Shown: piece after piece, positions 15,446 through 24,751 of the stretch
Numbering within the stretch: position 1 is the first letter of the stretch
How the letters are laid out: each line of letters starts with the position of its first letter
From: Bacillota bacterium
Lineage (GTDB): Bacteria > Bacillota > Clostridia > Oscillospirales > Acutalibacteraceae
NCBI GenBank assembly: GCA_023390175.1
Contig: JAEWDK010000008.1
Coordinates: 124,001 to 188,000 of the forward strand
Length of the DNA stretch: 64,000 bases
Reading direction: 5' to 3'
Notes under the pieces: generated by a model
Seen by the model: the letters and a program-made list of their open reading frames with translations, nothing else
What the model was told of the DNA's origin: nothing
Database searches by the model: none
Position numbers and translations under genes: made by a program

Positions 15446-17389
15446 TTACTGCAGCAATGCATGCATCCAGACAAGCATTTCGCCCTTCTCACGGTTTCCC
15501 CAGGAGCCGTAGGGAACCGCGGTCAGCCTTGCCGGTTTCAGTACGGGCGGCTCTGCGCAGACAGAGGAAACGGTTCCGCTTTCATCGTTCAGACGGAGCG
15601 CGTCAAAATGGAGCAGCATGGTGCCCTCGAGCATCTCCCCGTTCCATTCCTCGGAAACGGCCGTATCCGTGCGGACAAAAACTGAGGTCAGGTCTGCCCC
15701 GTTGTCAGTTTCCTCCAGGCAGTACACCTCCGGCCCGCGCAAAAGCGCAAGCTTGCCGCTGTTGGCGTGTACGGCGGGGTTTGCGAACACAAACCGGGGA
15801 ATAATGTTAAACTGCAGCGTTACAGTGTCGTCGTTCCAAACGCGGTCAATGCGGAAATAGCCCTTTTCCAGAACGCCGTTTGCCGGTTCACCGTTGACGC
15901 ATACCTTCCAGTTTTCCGCATAGCGCGGAATGCGCAGGCACAGCTGGAACGGAACGTTCTGCCCGCTTACGGAAAGTGAAATATTCCCCGTACGCGGAAA
16001 ATCGGTTTGCAGCGCAATATGAACCGGCTGTTCGCCGAACACGCAGTCGGTCTCGTTCTGAATAAACAGGTTCAGGTACAGATGGCTGCTGTCTTCGGAA
16101 TAGATATATTGGCCCAGCGAAGTAAATGTGCGCGCAACGTTGGTCGGGCAGCACGCAACGTCAAACCACTTCTGGCGAACCGGCTTTACGTGCGTGTCGG
16201 ACGTATGCTCCAAATGACGCTTCGGCCACACCTCAAGAGGGTTAACGTAAAAATAGGTGTTGCCCTTCAGCGAAATACTGGCGCGTATCGTGTTGTACAG
16301 CGCACGCTCTACAACATCAATATAGGAAGCGTCCTGCAGAATGCGCGACATGCGCAGACTGAACTGGGCCAGCCCGATAGAAGCACAGGTTTCGGAATAA
16401 TTGGAGGCATTCGGCAAATCATAGTCGACAGTGAACCGCTCCCAAAAGCCGGAGGAGCCGATGCTGCCGGTCAGGTACATGCGCTTATTCACAATATTGT
16501 CCCATAAATCCCTGCAGGCTTCGAGCAGGGACGCATCGTTGTACTCCTGCGCAAGGTCCGCCATGGCGCAGTACAGGTAAACCGCGCGCACCGCGTGGCC
16601 TTCGGCGGTGTGCTGCTCGCGCACCGGCTTATGGGACTGGGAATAGATTGGGTCATAATCCGAAAATTCAGGAAAAATCCGCTTGAAGTCAGGCCGGCGC
16701 ATCTCTTCCAAAAAGTAATTTGGCGACTGGCCGCGCATATCCACAAAATATTTGGCAAGTTCCAAATACCGGCGTGCTCCCGTCACATGGTACAGGCGCA
16801 CCAGCGCAAGCTCAATTTCCGGGTGACCGGGGTAGCCGTGCAGCTGATCTTCGCCCGAGCCGAATACGCTGCAGATTAAATCTGCGTTCCGGCACATAAT
16901 GCCCAGAAGCGTGCCTTTCCCGGTGGATTGATAATAAGCCACCGCCGCCTCAATAAAATGCCCCGCGACATACAGCTCGTGCCCTTCGGTCAGGTTTTTC
17001 CAGCGCATACCCTTTTCCACCAGTGTAAAATAGGTGTTCAGGTAACCATCCGCACACTGGGCACGGCCCAGCAGGGCGATCACCTCATCCGCGGTCGCTT
17101 CCAGCTTCGGGTCGGGGTGTGAAGTCAGGCTGTAGGCAACCGCCTCCAGCCATTTGGCAACATCCGAATCCAGAAAAACGGTTCCCCTGCGCTCGCCCGT
17201 TGCTTCCCCTGCCGCAATTTTAAAATTATGAAGGCAGAAGCTGGGCGGCGCGTCGGGAACTTTATCGTTTAGGATATCCCACTGATACGGCAGGACGGCG
17301 GAAGGAATCAAATGTATGTATCGGTTCCAATAGGAATCATCAATCTGGATATCGGACAGCATAAGAGCGGCAAGATGTGTGTTTTTCAT
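15446..17389 (-). CDS. GH127 beta-L-arabinofuranosidase
   Basis: Removes beta-linked L-arabinofuranose, as from hydroxyproline-linked arabinan or arabino-oligosaccharides. Full length (647 residues) and without a signal peptide. All functional residues known from Bifidobacterium HypBA1 can be placed with near-constant offset: acid/base Glu316 (HypBA1 E322), Glu332 and Cys334 in SETCASIG (E338, C340), and the Cys412-Cys413 pair in ACCPTN (C417 nucleophile and C418), giving the Cys3Glu zinc site. It is transcribed away from the LacI gene, with a LacI-type operator 8 bases after its -10 box, and belongs to the arabinoside locus with GH51 and araBAD. Confidence 0.93.
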   Translation of the reverse strand: MKNTHLAALMLSDIQIDDSYWNRYIHLIPSAVLPYQWDILNDKVPDAPPSFCLHNFKIAAGEATGERRGTVFLDSDVAKWLEAVAYSLTSHPDPKLEATADEVIALLGRAQCADGYLNTYFTLVEKGMRWKNLTEGHELYVAGHFIEAAVAYYQSTGKGTLLGIMCRNADLICSVFGSGEDQLHGYPGHPEIELALVRLYHVTGARRYLELAKYFVDMRGQSPNYFLEEMRRPDFKRIFPEFSDYDPIYSQSHKPVREQHTAEGHAVRAVYLYCAMADLAQEYNDASLLEACRDLWDNIVNKRMYLTGSIGSSGFWERFTVDYDLPNASNYSETCASIGLAQFSLRMSRILQDASYIDVVERALYNTIRASISLKGNTYFYVNPLEVWPKRHLEHTSDTHVKPVRQKWFDVACCPTNVARTFTSLGQYIYSEDSSHLYLNLFIQNETDCVFGEQPVHIALQTDFPRTGNISLSVSGQNVPFQLCLRIPRYAENWKVCVNGEPANGVLEKGYFRIDRVWNDDTVTLQFNIIPRFVFANPAVHANSGKLALLRGPEVYCLEETDNGADLTSVFVRTDTAVSEEWNGEMLEGTMLLHFDALRLNDESGTVSSVCAEPPVLKPARLTAVPYGSWGNREKGEMLVWMHALLQ

Positions 17390-17415
17390 AAATCAGGACC
17401 TCGTTTCAAATTAAG

Positions 17416-17466
17416 TTAAACGATTGGGTCTGATATCAATATACTTGACAAAAGATAAAATTGCAA
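17416..17466 (-). promoter_or_regulatory. Promoter and operator of the GH127 gene
   Basis: Minus strand: TTGCAA (17461-17466), 17 bases, TATATT (17438-17443). The operator (17416-17429) reads TTAAACGATTGGGT on the plus strand and lies in the early transcribed region, a typical repression position. Confidence 0.65.
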
Positions 17467-17546
17467 GGCCTAAAATAAAAAACTTTCCTTTTTCAAAGAA
17501 ATATGGTATAAATAAATAGAAGTATTTAAGCAAATTTGTAAACCAT

Positions 17547-17560
17547 ACCCAAACGTTTAA
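17547..17560. promoter_or_regulatory. LacI-type operator in front of its own gene
   Basis: Minus-strand reading TTAAACGTTTGGGT, the same motif as at 17416, 18674 and 18860. It lies 33 bases before the LacI start and suggests autoregulation; TATAAA at 17507-17512 is the likely -10 box. Confidence 0.65.
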
Positions 17561-17592
17561 GTTGGCGTTTTTATATGAAAAGGAGAAGTCCT

Positions 17593-18639
17593 ATGGCAAC
17601 GATTAAAGAAATTGCACGCATGGCGGAAGTATCGACCACGACGGTGTCCAATGTGCTGAACGGAAAACCCGGGGCGGCAAGCGAAGCGAAGGCAAAAGAG
17701 ATTTTTAATCTGGCAAAGGAACTGTCTTACACGCCAAATGCCTTCGCAAAAAGCCTGAAGCAGCAGAAAAGCAACAGCATCGGCATTATTACGGAAGACC
17801 TCACCGTGTTCAACGCTCCCGAAATCGTCGACGGAATCGACGCCTGCTGCGAAGAGCACGGCTACGAAATCATCCTTGCCAACATGCGCCTTTTCAAGCG
17901 CTACAACAACGATTTTACCGACACACCGCAGCATCAGAGCCTTTTGGACGCGATGATCCGCAACATGCTGGCCAAGCAGGTGGAGGGTTTGGTTTACGTT
18001 GGCTACCACTGCCGCGAGATTCACTGTCTGCCGTCGCAGCTTTCCATTCCTTTGGTGTACGCTTACTGCTACCCAAAGAATATGCTGTACCCATCGGTGC
18101 TGTACGATGATGAAAAAGCAGCGTATGACGTAACCTGCAGCCTGATTGCAAAGGGGCACCGGAATATCAGCATCCTGTGCGGCCCCATTGCCAGCTTCCA
18201 TTCGCAGTGCAGGCTCCGCGGCGTACAGAAGGCACTGTTCGACAATTCCGTACTGTTCAACGCCAATGCGGTTCTGTACGGCGACTGGACAAGAAACTCC
18301 GGCTACGAAGCCGCAAAGGAACTGGTGAAGAACGGCTGTACCGCCATTTTCTGCTTTAATGATATGATGGCCAGCGGCTTGTACGAGTGGTGTACGGAGC
18401 AGGGCCTGGAAGTGGGCAGCGACATTTCCCTGTTCGGCTTTGACAACCGGGACATCAGCCGGGGCTACACACATAAAATATCCACCGTGGAGCTGCCGCT
18501 CAATGAAATCGGGCGGAAAAGCGCGGAACTGGTATTGCAGCAGATATCCGGAAAAAAGGTGAAAACGGAAAGCCTGCTTCTGCCCTGCAATATTCTGCAG
18601 CGCAATTCTGTCGGGGAGGCAAAACAAACGGCAGAATAA
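17593..18639 (+). CDS. LacI-family regulator of the arabinoside locus
   Basis: 349 residues: an N-terminal LacI helix-turn-helix (TIKEIARMAEVSTTTVSNVL) with hinge YTPNAFAKSL, then a periplasmic-binding-like sensor. It sits between the divergent GH127 gene and the ABC importer, and four copies of one operator motif (TTAAACG(T/A)T..GGT) flank these genes, so it most likely represses both until an arabino-oligosaccharide or arabinose binds. The frame begins at 17575, but AAAGGAGAAG precedes the ATG at 17593, used here. Confidence 0.88.
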   Translation: MATIKEIARMAEVSTTTVSNVLNGKPGAASEAKAKEIFNLAKELSYTPNAFAKSLKQQKSNSIGIITEDLTVFNAPEIVDGIDACCEEHGYEIILANMRLFKRYNNDFTDTPQHQSLLDAMIRNMLAKQVEGLVYVGYHCREIHCLPSQLSIPLVYAYCYPKNMLYPSVLYDDEKAAYDVTCSLIAKGHRNISILCGPIASFHSQCRLRGVQKALFDNSVLFNANAVLYGDWTRNSGYEAAKELVKNGCTAIFCFNDMMASGLYEWCTEQGLEVGSDISLFGFDNRDISRGYTHKISTVELPLNEIGRKSAELVLQQISGKKVKTESLLLPCNILQRNSVGEAKQTAE

Positions 18640-18673
18640 CATTTCATTCGGAAAAGCGGATGTAAAATTCTAC

Positions 18674-18687
18674 TTAAACGTTTTGGT
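18674..18687. promoter_or_regulatory. LacI-type operator, upstream of the importer promoter
   Basis: TTAAACGTTTTGGT. It lies 60 bases upstream of the TATAAT at 18747-18752 and pairs with the downstream copy at 18860, suggesting a repression loop. Confidence 0.6.
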
Positions 18688-18746
18688 AATAATGCCGAAT
18701 CCGTGATTCTAAACAAAAAACACTTTATTTTTCAAAAACAAAGTGC

Positions 18747-18752
18747 TATAAT
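18747..18752 (+). promoter_or_regulatory. Candidate -10 box of the arabinoside importer operon
   Basis: TATAAT, with only a weak -35 region upstream. It is flanked at about -73 and +113 by two LacI-type operators, with a 200-base leader before the lipoprotein gene. Confidence 0.45.
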
Positions 18753-18859
18753 CACCTTGATATTAAGATAAAATAATAAAATTCAGAAAAATGCTGAAGC
18801 ATTATTCAGAAAATCAAAAACCAGAAGCTGCAATGCTTCATTTATTTTTAGCAAAGTGG

Positions 18860-18873
18860 TTAAACGTTAAGGT
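18860..18873. promoter_or_regulatory. LacI-type operator in the importer leader
   Basis: TTAAACGTTAAGGT, the fourth copy of the locus motif, 84 bases before the start of the solute-binding protein. Confidence 0.6.
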
Positions 18874-18957
18874 AAAGGACAAATCCGGTTGTAAGACAGG
18901 TAAGTCGACACCTGCCAAACAATAAAGTGAATCAAATTTATCTAAGGGGGAACAAAC

Positions 18958-20379
18958 TTGAAAAAGGTACAGAAAATTCTAGCACTGCTTTTGGCAGTCT
19001 CCATGTTCGCCGGCATGTCCACCGGCTGCAGTACGGGCAACAGTACCTCCAAGGGCAGCGCCTCAACAGGCAGCACAGCTTCAAGCGGCGCCGCAGCCGG
19101 CGGCGAAAAAGTCACCATTACCTATGCTCAGTGGGGCAACGACACTGAAACGGCTGCTACCAAGGCGGTGGCAGACAAGTTTAACGCTTCTCAGGATCAT
19201 ATTAAAGTGGAAATCATGCAGGTTGACCACGAGAGCTACATAACCAAGCTGAATGCAATGGCTACCGCAGGCCAGCTGCCGGATACCGGTATTATGAGCG
19301 AAGCCGGCGTTCTTACCTTTGCGAACAACGGAATGCTGTACGATATTTCCAAAATGTACGACGGCAGCGATTCGAAACCGCTGGACAGTCTTACATTCAA
19401 GCTCAACGGCACCCCGGTTGCGTATTCCGCTGCAAATGAAGTACTGAATACGTGGTACAACATTGACCTTCTGAACGAAGTCTGCAAAAAGCAGAACCTT
19501 GACCCGAAGGACTTTGCGCCGCCCGCCACCGCCGACAAAGCCTGGACATGGGATCAGTTCGTAAAGGTTGCAAAAACACTGACCCTTGACACCAGCGGCA
19601 GAAACGCCAACGACCCCAAGTTTGACCCGAAAAATATTGCCGTTTACGGCTGCTCCGTCAACACACTGCCCTGGCAGATGGAAGTCTGGGCGCTTTCCAA
19701 CGGCAGCGGCTATTACTCCGCGGACGGCAGCAAATGCACCATCAGCGACGACGCTGCGGCACAGGCCTTTCAGGCGGTCGCCGACCTTTACCTGGTTGAC
19801 CACTGCGCACCCCAGCCCGGCGCCTCCACCACCGCGCTCAGTACCACGCTCGGCACACAAAAGGTCGTAATGGCAACCGACGGCGCGTGGAATGTGGGCA
19901 CCTTCCTTGGACCGGACGCCAAGTTCAAATACGGCGTAGGCGTTCTGCCGTATTTCAAGAACAAGGTTACGATCTGCACCGGCGGTCCTAACGTTGTGTT
20001 TAAGACCACAAAGCATCCGGAAGAAGCAATGACCTGGCTGAAATGGTATATGCAGGAAGAAAATTCCTGGGATTTGATTAAAGCCGGCACATGGATGCCT
20101 ATTCTGAAATCGTGGTACACCGACTCCGCTAAGACGGACAAATGGATCAACAATCCTCATTTCCCGGATCATGACATGTACAAGAGCGCGGTTGTGGATT
20201 ACGCACGTGACAATTCCAAGTCCGCATCTTGGTATTATGTGAGCGGAACCGATGTTTTCAACACCACGCTGGACACCGTGCTTTCCCATGTCTGGACGGG
20301 CGACATGAAGGCAAAGGATGCGCTGGGCAAGTATTACAATGATCTGAACGATGCGTTCGAAAGCGGAAAAAGTAAATAA
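18958..20379 (+). CDS. ABC importer sugar-binding lipoprotein (arabinoside locus)
   Basis: A 473-residue family 1 extracellular solute-binding protein. The N-terminus is a lipoprotein signal: basic start, hydrophobic core and a lipobox ending TGC, followed by a Ser/Thr/Gly-rich tether, so it is membrane-anchored outside the cell. The mature part has the usual two-lobed binding-protein pattern, with NTWYNIDLLNEV and GTFLGPDAKFKYGVGVLP. The TTG start follows AAGGGGGAAC. First gene of an operon with two permeases, a DUF624 protein and GH51; arabino-oligosaccharides are the likely ligand (inference). Confidence 0.92.
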   Translation: MKKVQKILALLLAVSMFAGMSTGCSTGNSTSKGSASTGSTASSGAAAGGEKVTITYAQWGNDTETAATKAVADKFNASQDHIKVEIMQVDHESYITKLNAMATAGQLPDTGIMSEAGVLTFANNGMLYDISKMYDGSDSKPLDSLTFKLNGTPVAYSAANEVLNTWYNIDLLNEVCKKQNLDPKDFAPPATADKAWTWDQFVKVAKTLTLDTSGRNANDPKFDPKNIAVYGCSVNTLPWQMEVWALSNGSGYYSADGSKCTISDDAAAQAFQAVADLYLVDHCAPQPGASTTALSTTLGTQKVVMATDGAWNVGTFLGPDAKFKYGVGVLPYFKNKVTICTGGPNVVFKTTKHPEEAMTWLKWYMQEENSWDLIKAGTWMPILKSWYTDSAKTDKWINNPHFPDHDMYKSAVVDYARDNSKSASWYYVSGTDVFNTTLDTVLSHVWTGDMKAKDALGKYYNDLNDAFESGKSK

Positions 20380-20421
20380 TTAATCCGATAATTCCTGCCT
20401 GCTTCATTCATACAACTGCCA

Positions 20422-20452
20422 TATTGGGGCACCGGAAAATCGGCGCCCCAAT
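20422..20452 (+). terminator. Intercistronic hairpin after the binding-protein gene
   Basis: TATTGGGGC (20422-20430) pairs with GCCCCAATA (20444-20452) without a following T-run. Such hairpins usually stabilise the abundant binding-protein message and reduce permease expression. Confidence 0.55.
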
Positions 20453-20479
20453 ACGGCTTCATAAAAAGGGGGCCTAATT

Positions 20480-21454
20480 GTGGCAAAGAAAACACAAGGC
20501 AGTGCCGAGGCAGTCCTGCAGCGCGGCATTGCACTGACAGAAAAGCAAAAAAAGACGGCAGGTAAGGGAATCCGGCGAAAAAAAGAGGCCAGAATTGCTT
20601 ACCTCTGTCTGATTCCTGTATTCCTGGGGCTCTCCATTATCAGCTACATACCCACTGTTTCGGTTTTCATTCTGAGTGTGTTCGACTGGAACGGTCTTAC
20701 CGCACCGAAATTCATCGGTTTAGCAAATTTTGAAAAGATTTTCACCCGCGATATGTATTTTTACGATTCGCTTCGTGTGACCATCATTTATGCGTTCATA
20801 GCGGTGCTGTGGTCGCTGCTCTATTCCCTGATTATCGCGCTCCTGTTAAACCGGAAAATACCCGCGCGCCCCTTCTGGCGCGCTATCTTCTTCATTCCGT
20901 ACCTTCTGCCCGCTGTGGGCGTATTCACTGCGTGGCGCTGGCTGTACGATGTGAACTACGGCTTGATTAATTACGGCATGCGCATTTTCGGCCTGCCGCC
21001 GCAGCAGTTTTTGGCGAGCAAGGAACAGGTTCTGCCGGCGCTTGCTTTAATTGCCGTCTGGTGCAGCGGCAACCTGATTGTCATTTTCCTTGCGGGGCTG
21101 CAGAACGCGCCGCGCGTGTATGTGGAAGCGGCGCAGATTGACGGCGCGAACGGGTGGCAAAGCTTCTGGCACATTACCATCCCCAGTATTTCGCCCATTA
21201 TTTTTTATAATGTTCTGCTGGCGCTCATCAGCAACCTGCAGGTCATTAACCCGGCACTTGCCATCACAAACGGCGGCCCGCAGAACAGCTCCATGTTTAT
21301 GTCGTATATCATTTACCTGTATACATTCCAAAAGAATAAAATCGGATACGGCTGCGCCTATGCCGCGATATTCTTTGTTGTGGTGGGCATTGCAACCATG
21401 ATTCTGTTTAAAACCTCAAAATCGCAGTTTTTCGGGGAAGGGAGCGGAGATTGA
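20480..21454 (+). CDS. ABC sugar importer permease, MalF/LacF type
   Basis: A 324-residue inner-membrane permease with six predicted membrane spans. The cytoplasmic EAA loop reads EAAQIDGANGWQSFWHITIP, which docks the ATPase. A basic N-terminal tail (KKTAGKGIRRKKEA) precedes the first span. The GTG start at 20480 follows AAAAGGGGG. It overlaps the next permease gene by one base (TGATG), so translation is coupled. Confidence 0.92.
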   Translation: MAKKTQGSAEAVLQRGIALTEKQKKTAGKGIRRKKEARIAYLCLIPVFLGLSIISYIPTVSVFILSVFDWNGLTAPKFIGLANFEKIFTRDMYFYDSLRVTIIYAFIAVLWSLLYSLIIALLLNRKIPARPFWRAIFFIPYLLPAVGVFTAWRWLYDVNYGLINYGMRIFGLPPQQFLASKEQVLPALALIAVWCSGNLIVIFLAGLQNAPRVYVEAAQIDGANGWQSFWHITIPSISPIIFYNVLLALISNLQVINPALAITNGGPQNSSMFMSYIIYLYTFQKNKIGYGCAYAAIFFVVVGIATMILFKTSKSQFFGEGSGD

Positions 21455-22332
21455 TGGAACAGGAATATAGCCTGAAGCGCGGGATTTTGACAAGTAAAAA
21501 GCGCTCCGAACAGCTTGGGAACGGCCTTTCTCTGCTGTTCATTATCTTTTTATCCGCCATGGTTCTGCTGCCGCTGTACTGGATTTTCCGTTCTTCGGTC
21601 ATCAGCAACGGGGAACTGTACGCCTACCCGCCCAAATTTTTGCCGCAGGAATGGCTTTGGTCCAACTACAACCGCACCCTTGAAACTTTTGAATATTGGA
21701 CGTACCTGAAAAATACGTTTACAATTATTGTGCCCGCGGTGGTCGCAGGCACAATCACGGGCATTTTCAGCGCTTACGCTTTTGCGCGGCTGAAATTCAA
21801 AGGAAAAAGATTGATTTTTACGCTCTGTGTTGGTACAATTTTACTGCCGGGTATGGTTACCCTGATTCCTCTGTATATCTTCTGGACGCGCGGCTGCGGA
21901 CTGAACGACACCTACTGGCCCCTGATTCTGCCGTTCTTTACCGGCGGCGGTTTCTTTAACATCTTCCTGCTCAAGCAATTTATGGAAACCGTGCCCAGGG
22001 AGCTGGACGAGGCTGCAGAAATCGACGGCGCTTCCCATATGCGCATTCTCTGGTCCATTCTGGTACCGTCAATTCGGCCGGCAATCGTCGTTGTGATTAT
22101 GCTGCTGTTTATTCAGCTGTGGAACGACCTGCTGCAGCAGATGGTTTACATCAACAGCATGAGCCAATACACGTTCGCCATCGGCCTCACCACTTTTACG
22201 GGTGCGTTCGGCACCAAATGGAATTACGCCATGGCCGCAACCTGTATGACGATTGCGCCGGGCATTATAATTTACCTGCTGGGCCAGCGCAGCTTTGTGG
22301 AGGGCATTGTGCTGACCGGTATGAAGAACTAA
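21454..22332 (+). CDS. ABC sugar importer permease, MalG/AraQ type
   Basis: A 292-residue second permease of the arabinoside importer, six predicted spans. Its EAA loop reads ELDEAAEIDGASHMRILWSI and it ends in the typical VEGIVLTGMKN tail of this class. The ATG overlaps the stop of the preceding permease. No ATPase gene follows, as is common where one MsmK/MsmX-like ATPase serves several importers. Confidence 0.92.
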   Translation: MEQEYSLKRGILTSKKRSEQLGNGLSLLFIIFLSAMVLLPLYWIFRSSVISNGELYAYPPKFLPQEWLWSNYNRTLETFEYWTYLKNTFTIIVPAVVAGTITGIFSAYAFARLKFKGKRLIFTLCVGTILLPGMVTLIPLYIFWTRGCGLNDTYWPLILPFFTGGGFFNIFLLKQFMETVPRELDEAAEIDGASHMRILWSILVPSIRPAIVVVIMLLFIQLWNDLLQQMVYINSMSQYTFAIGLTTFTGAFGTKWNYAMAATCMTIAPGIIIYLLGQRSFVEGIVLTGMKN

Positions 22333-22361
22333 AACGGGATTTTAGGAAGGAGGAGAAAGCG

Positions 22362-23126
22362 ATGGATCTGATGAAGCAGATTGGCGCAAAACGGTTCGCA
22401 CCCGGCAAGGGTATTGAAAAGCCGTCCCCCAAGGGGGGCGCTGCGCGCTTTTTCTTTCTTTTTACCACCTATTTTTGGAGCCTGATCGGAATCAACCTTT
22501 TGTTCGTTTTGTGCTGCCTGCCGGTCGTTACCATTCCGGCCAGCCTGTGTGCGCTGAATCGCTATTTAATCAAGATGGTGCGTGACGGCGTAGGGTTTTC
22601 GGCCGAGGATTACCGGAAGGAATGGAAGGCCCAGCTGCTGAAAAGCCTGCCCGCGGGGATACTCTGCGCGCTTCCGTTCTGCTACGCCTATTATCTTCTG
22701 AGCATGTCGGCCGGGGCAAATGGCAGCGGCATTGTATTTGCCTTCGGCGTATTTTGGGTTCTGTTTGGACTGCTGTTTGGCAGTTACGTATTTGTTTTGC
22801 TTTCCATGCTGGATTTACCCCTCAATATTCTTTTAAAAAATACGCTGATCCTGATGGCCGCAGAATGGCGGACCAGCCTTTGCGTGCTGGGCGCCACCGT
22901 GTTCACACTGGCCGCAGGATGGATTCTTTTCCCCTATTCCCTGCCTGTGTTTGTCCTGTTCTGGTTTGCCTGGCTTCAGCTCGCTTTGTGCTGCAGCATC
23001 AACGAACCGGTGCAGAAACGGATTATCGGGCCGTACGAAGAACAGCAGAAAAAGCTGGAATACCGGAACAGCTCAAAAGCTGAAACAGGAGAATCACACA
23101 ATGAAAAAAACGAAGCTTCTGCTTGA
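22362..23126 (+). CDS. DUF624 (YesL-like) membrane protein
   Basis: A 254-residue integral membrane protein of the DUF624/YesL family with about five hydrophobic spans. The conserved N-terminal part reads TYFWSLIGINLLFVLCCLP, followed by TIPASLCALNRYLIKMVRDG. These proteins accompany carbohydrate ABC importers in Firmicutes; their role is unproved. The ATG at 22362 follows AAGGAGGAGAAAGC; a longer reading frame that overlaps the permease is rejected. Its 3' end overlaps the GH51 start by 26 bases. Confidence 0.85.
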   Translation: MDLMKQIGAKRFAPGKGIEKPSPKGGAARFFFLFTTYFWSLIGINLLFVLCCLPVVTIPASLCALNRYLIKMVRDGVGFSAEDYRKEWKAQLLKSLPAGILCALPFCYAYYLLSMSAGANGSGIVFAFGVFWVLFGLLFGSYVFVLLSMLDLPLNILLKNTLILMAAEWRTSLCVLGATVFTLAAGWILFPYSLPVFVLFWFAWLQLALCCSINEPVQKRIIGPYEEQQKKLEYRNSSKAETGESHNEKNEASA

Positions 23127-24618
23127 AAAAGAATTTAATATCGGGCAGGCCGACAGACGCCTGTTCGGATCATTTATAGAACACCTCGGGCGGGCGGTAT
23201 ATTCCGGCATCTATGAACCGGGGCACCCCTGCGCCGATGAGAACGGTTTCCGTCGGGACGTGGCACAGCTTGTAAAGGAGCTGCGTATTCCAATCGTACG
23301 CTACCCCGGCGGAAACTTCGTTTCCGGCTACTGCTGGGAGGACGGCGTGGGCCCGCGGGAGCAAAGGCCGCATAAGCTTGACCTGGCGTGGCGCACGCTG
23401 GAAACAAATGAAATCGGTGTAAATGAATTTGCATCCTGGTGCAATCTTGTGAACGCGGACTTGATGATGGCCGTGAACCTTGGAACACGCGGTGTGCAGG
23501 ATGCCTGCAATCTTCTGGAATACTGCAACATCGAAAAGGGCAGCTATTACAGCGACCTGCGCCGCGCACACGGTGTGACAGACCCGCACAACATTAAAAC
23601 ATGGTGCCTTGGCAACGAAATGGACGGCCCCTGGCAGATCGGCCACAAAACAGCACAGGAATATGGGCGCCTCGCCTGTGAGACGGCGCGCGCCATGCGC
23701 AAAATGGATCCCTCCGTCCAGCTGGTGGTATGCGGAAGCTCCATTGCCACTCTTCCCACCTTTCCCTCCTGGGAGGACGAGGTTTTGACCCACACTTACG
23801 ACGATGTTGACTTTATCTCCATGCACCAGTATTACGGAAACCGCAATGGCGATACGGCGGATTATTTGGCGCAGTCGCTGGAAATGGATTGCTTTATCCA
23901 CACGGTCGCCGCGGTATGCGACTATGTGAAGGCAAAGAAACGCTCCCCAAAAACCATGATGCTCAGCTTTGACGAATGGAACGTATGGTTTCACTCCAGC
24001 GCCGAGGAAGAAGACATTACAAAGAACCACCCATGGGGCAAAGCGCCGCGGCTGTTGGAGGATGTATATACCCTCGAAGACGCGCTCGTAGTCGGCACTC
24101 TGCTGATTACTCTTCTGAATCATGCCGACCGTGTGAAAATGGCATGCCTTGCGCAGCTGGTAAATGTGATTGCGCCCATCATGACCGAACCCGGCGGCCC
24201 CGCGTGGAAACAGGCAATTTACGACCCGTTCCTGCATGTCTCCCGTTATGCGGACGGAACGGTGCTACGGCCGGCCTGCACCTGTGACAAATATGACAGC
24301 AAGAATTACTGCGACGTGCCCTACCTGGAAAGCACCGCTGTATGGAATGAAGCAAGCAACGAAATTACGATGTTTGCCGTCAACCGCAGCCTGAACGAAT
24401 CGATGGAGCTTTCCTGCAAATTGGGAGGCTTTGGCTGCTGCCGTGTGCTGGAGCACCTGCAAATCAGCGGGGATGACCTGAAAGCGGTCAACGGCCCGGA
24501 AAAAAGCGGAGTGCATACGGTATCGGGCGACACAGGCTTTGAAGAAAACGGTACGCTGTGCCTTCAGCTGCCCGCCGCGTCGTGGAATGTAATCCGTATC
24601 AAGTCCGGGCTGCTCTGA
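23101..24618 (+). CDS. GH51 alpha-L-arabinofuranosidase
   Basis: Hydrolyses terminal alpha-L-arabinofuranosyl residues from arabinan or arabinoxylan oligosaccharides with retention. 505 residues, cytoplasmic. The acid/base Glu173 lies in CLGNEMDGPW and the nucleophile Glu292 in SFDEWNVW, both at family-typical positions; a C-terminal beta-sandwich follows. The ATG at 23101 is preceded by CAGGAG and overlaps the DUF624 gene; a longer frame from 22951 is rejected. Last gene of the importer operon. Confidence 0.95.
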   Translation: MKKTKLLLEKEFNIGQADRRLFGSFIEHLGRAVYSGIYEPGHPCADENGFRRDVAQLVKELRIPIVRYPGGNFVSGYCWEDGVGPREQRPHKLDLAWRTLETNEIGVNEFASWCNLVNADLMMAVNLGTRGVQDACNLLEYCNIEKGSYYSDLRRAHGVTDPHNIKTWCLGNEMDGPWQIGHKTAQEYGRLACETARAMRKMDPSVQLVVCGSSIATLPTFPSWEDEVLTHTYDDVDFISMHQYYGNRNGDTADYLAQSLEMDCFIHTVAAVCDYVKAKKRSPKTMMLSFDEWNVWFHSSAEEEDITKNHPWGKAPRLLEDVYTLEDALVVGTLLITLLNHADRVKMACLAQLVNVIAPIMTEPGGPAWKQAIYDPFLHVSRYADGTVLRPACTCDKYDSKNYCDVPYLESTAVWNEASNEITMFAVNRSLNESMELSCKLGGFGCCRVLEHLQISGDDLKAVNGPEKSGVHTVSGDTGFEENGTLCLQLPAASWNVIRIKSGLL

Positions 24619-24702
24619 GAAGCAATGACGCATCGAAAGTTATCCCGGCGGCGCTGCCATTGAAATCAAGAGGGTAATCTAATATATTTCGGAATGGATT
24701 AA

Positions 24703-24733
24703 AGGCCACAGGGCAAACTTTGCCTTGTGGCCT
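24703..24733. terminator. Hairpin between GH51 and a convergent small gene
   Basis: AGGCCACAGGGCAAA pairs with TTTGCCTTGTGGCCT around a single central base, with one mismatch. The minus-strand side is followed by TTTAAT. It probably ends both converging transcripts. Confidence 0.6.
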
Positions 24734-24751
24734 AACTGATGATGTGGGGAG

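Noticed and set aside
17557..18642. 361-codon minus-strand open frame across the LacI gene
   Set aside because: The plus strand encodes a clear LacI protein; the antisense frame shows no family features.
22119..22361. N-terminal extension of the DUF624 gene
   Set aside because: It overlaps the permease coding region in another frame and the ATG at 22362 has a strong ribosome site.
22951..23100. N-terminal extension of the GH51 gene
   Set aside because: It is the shadow of the DUF624 gene; the GH51 domain begins just after the ATG at 23101.
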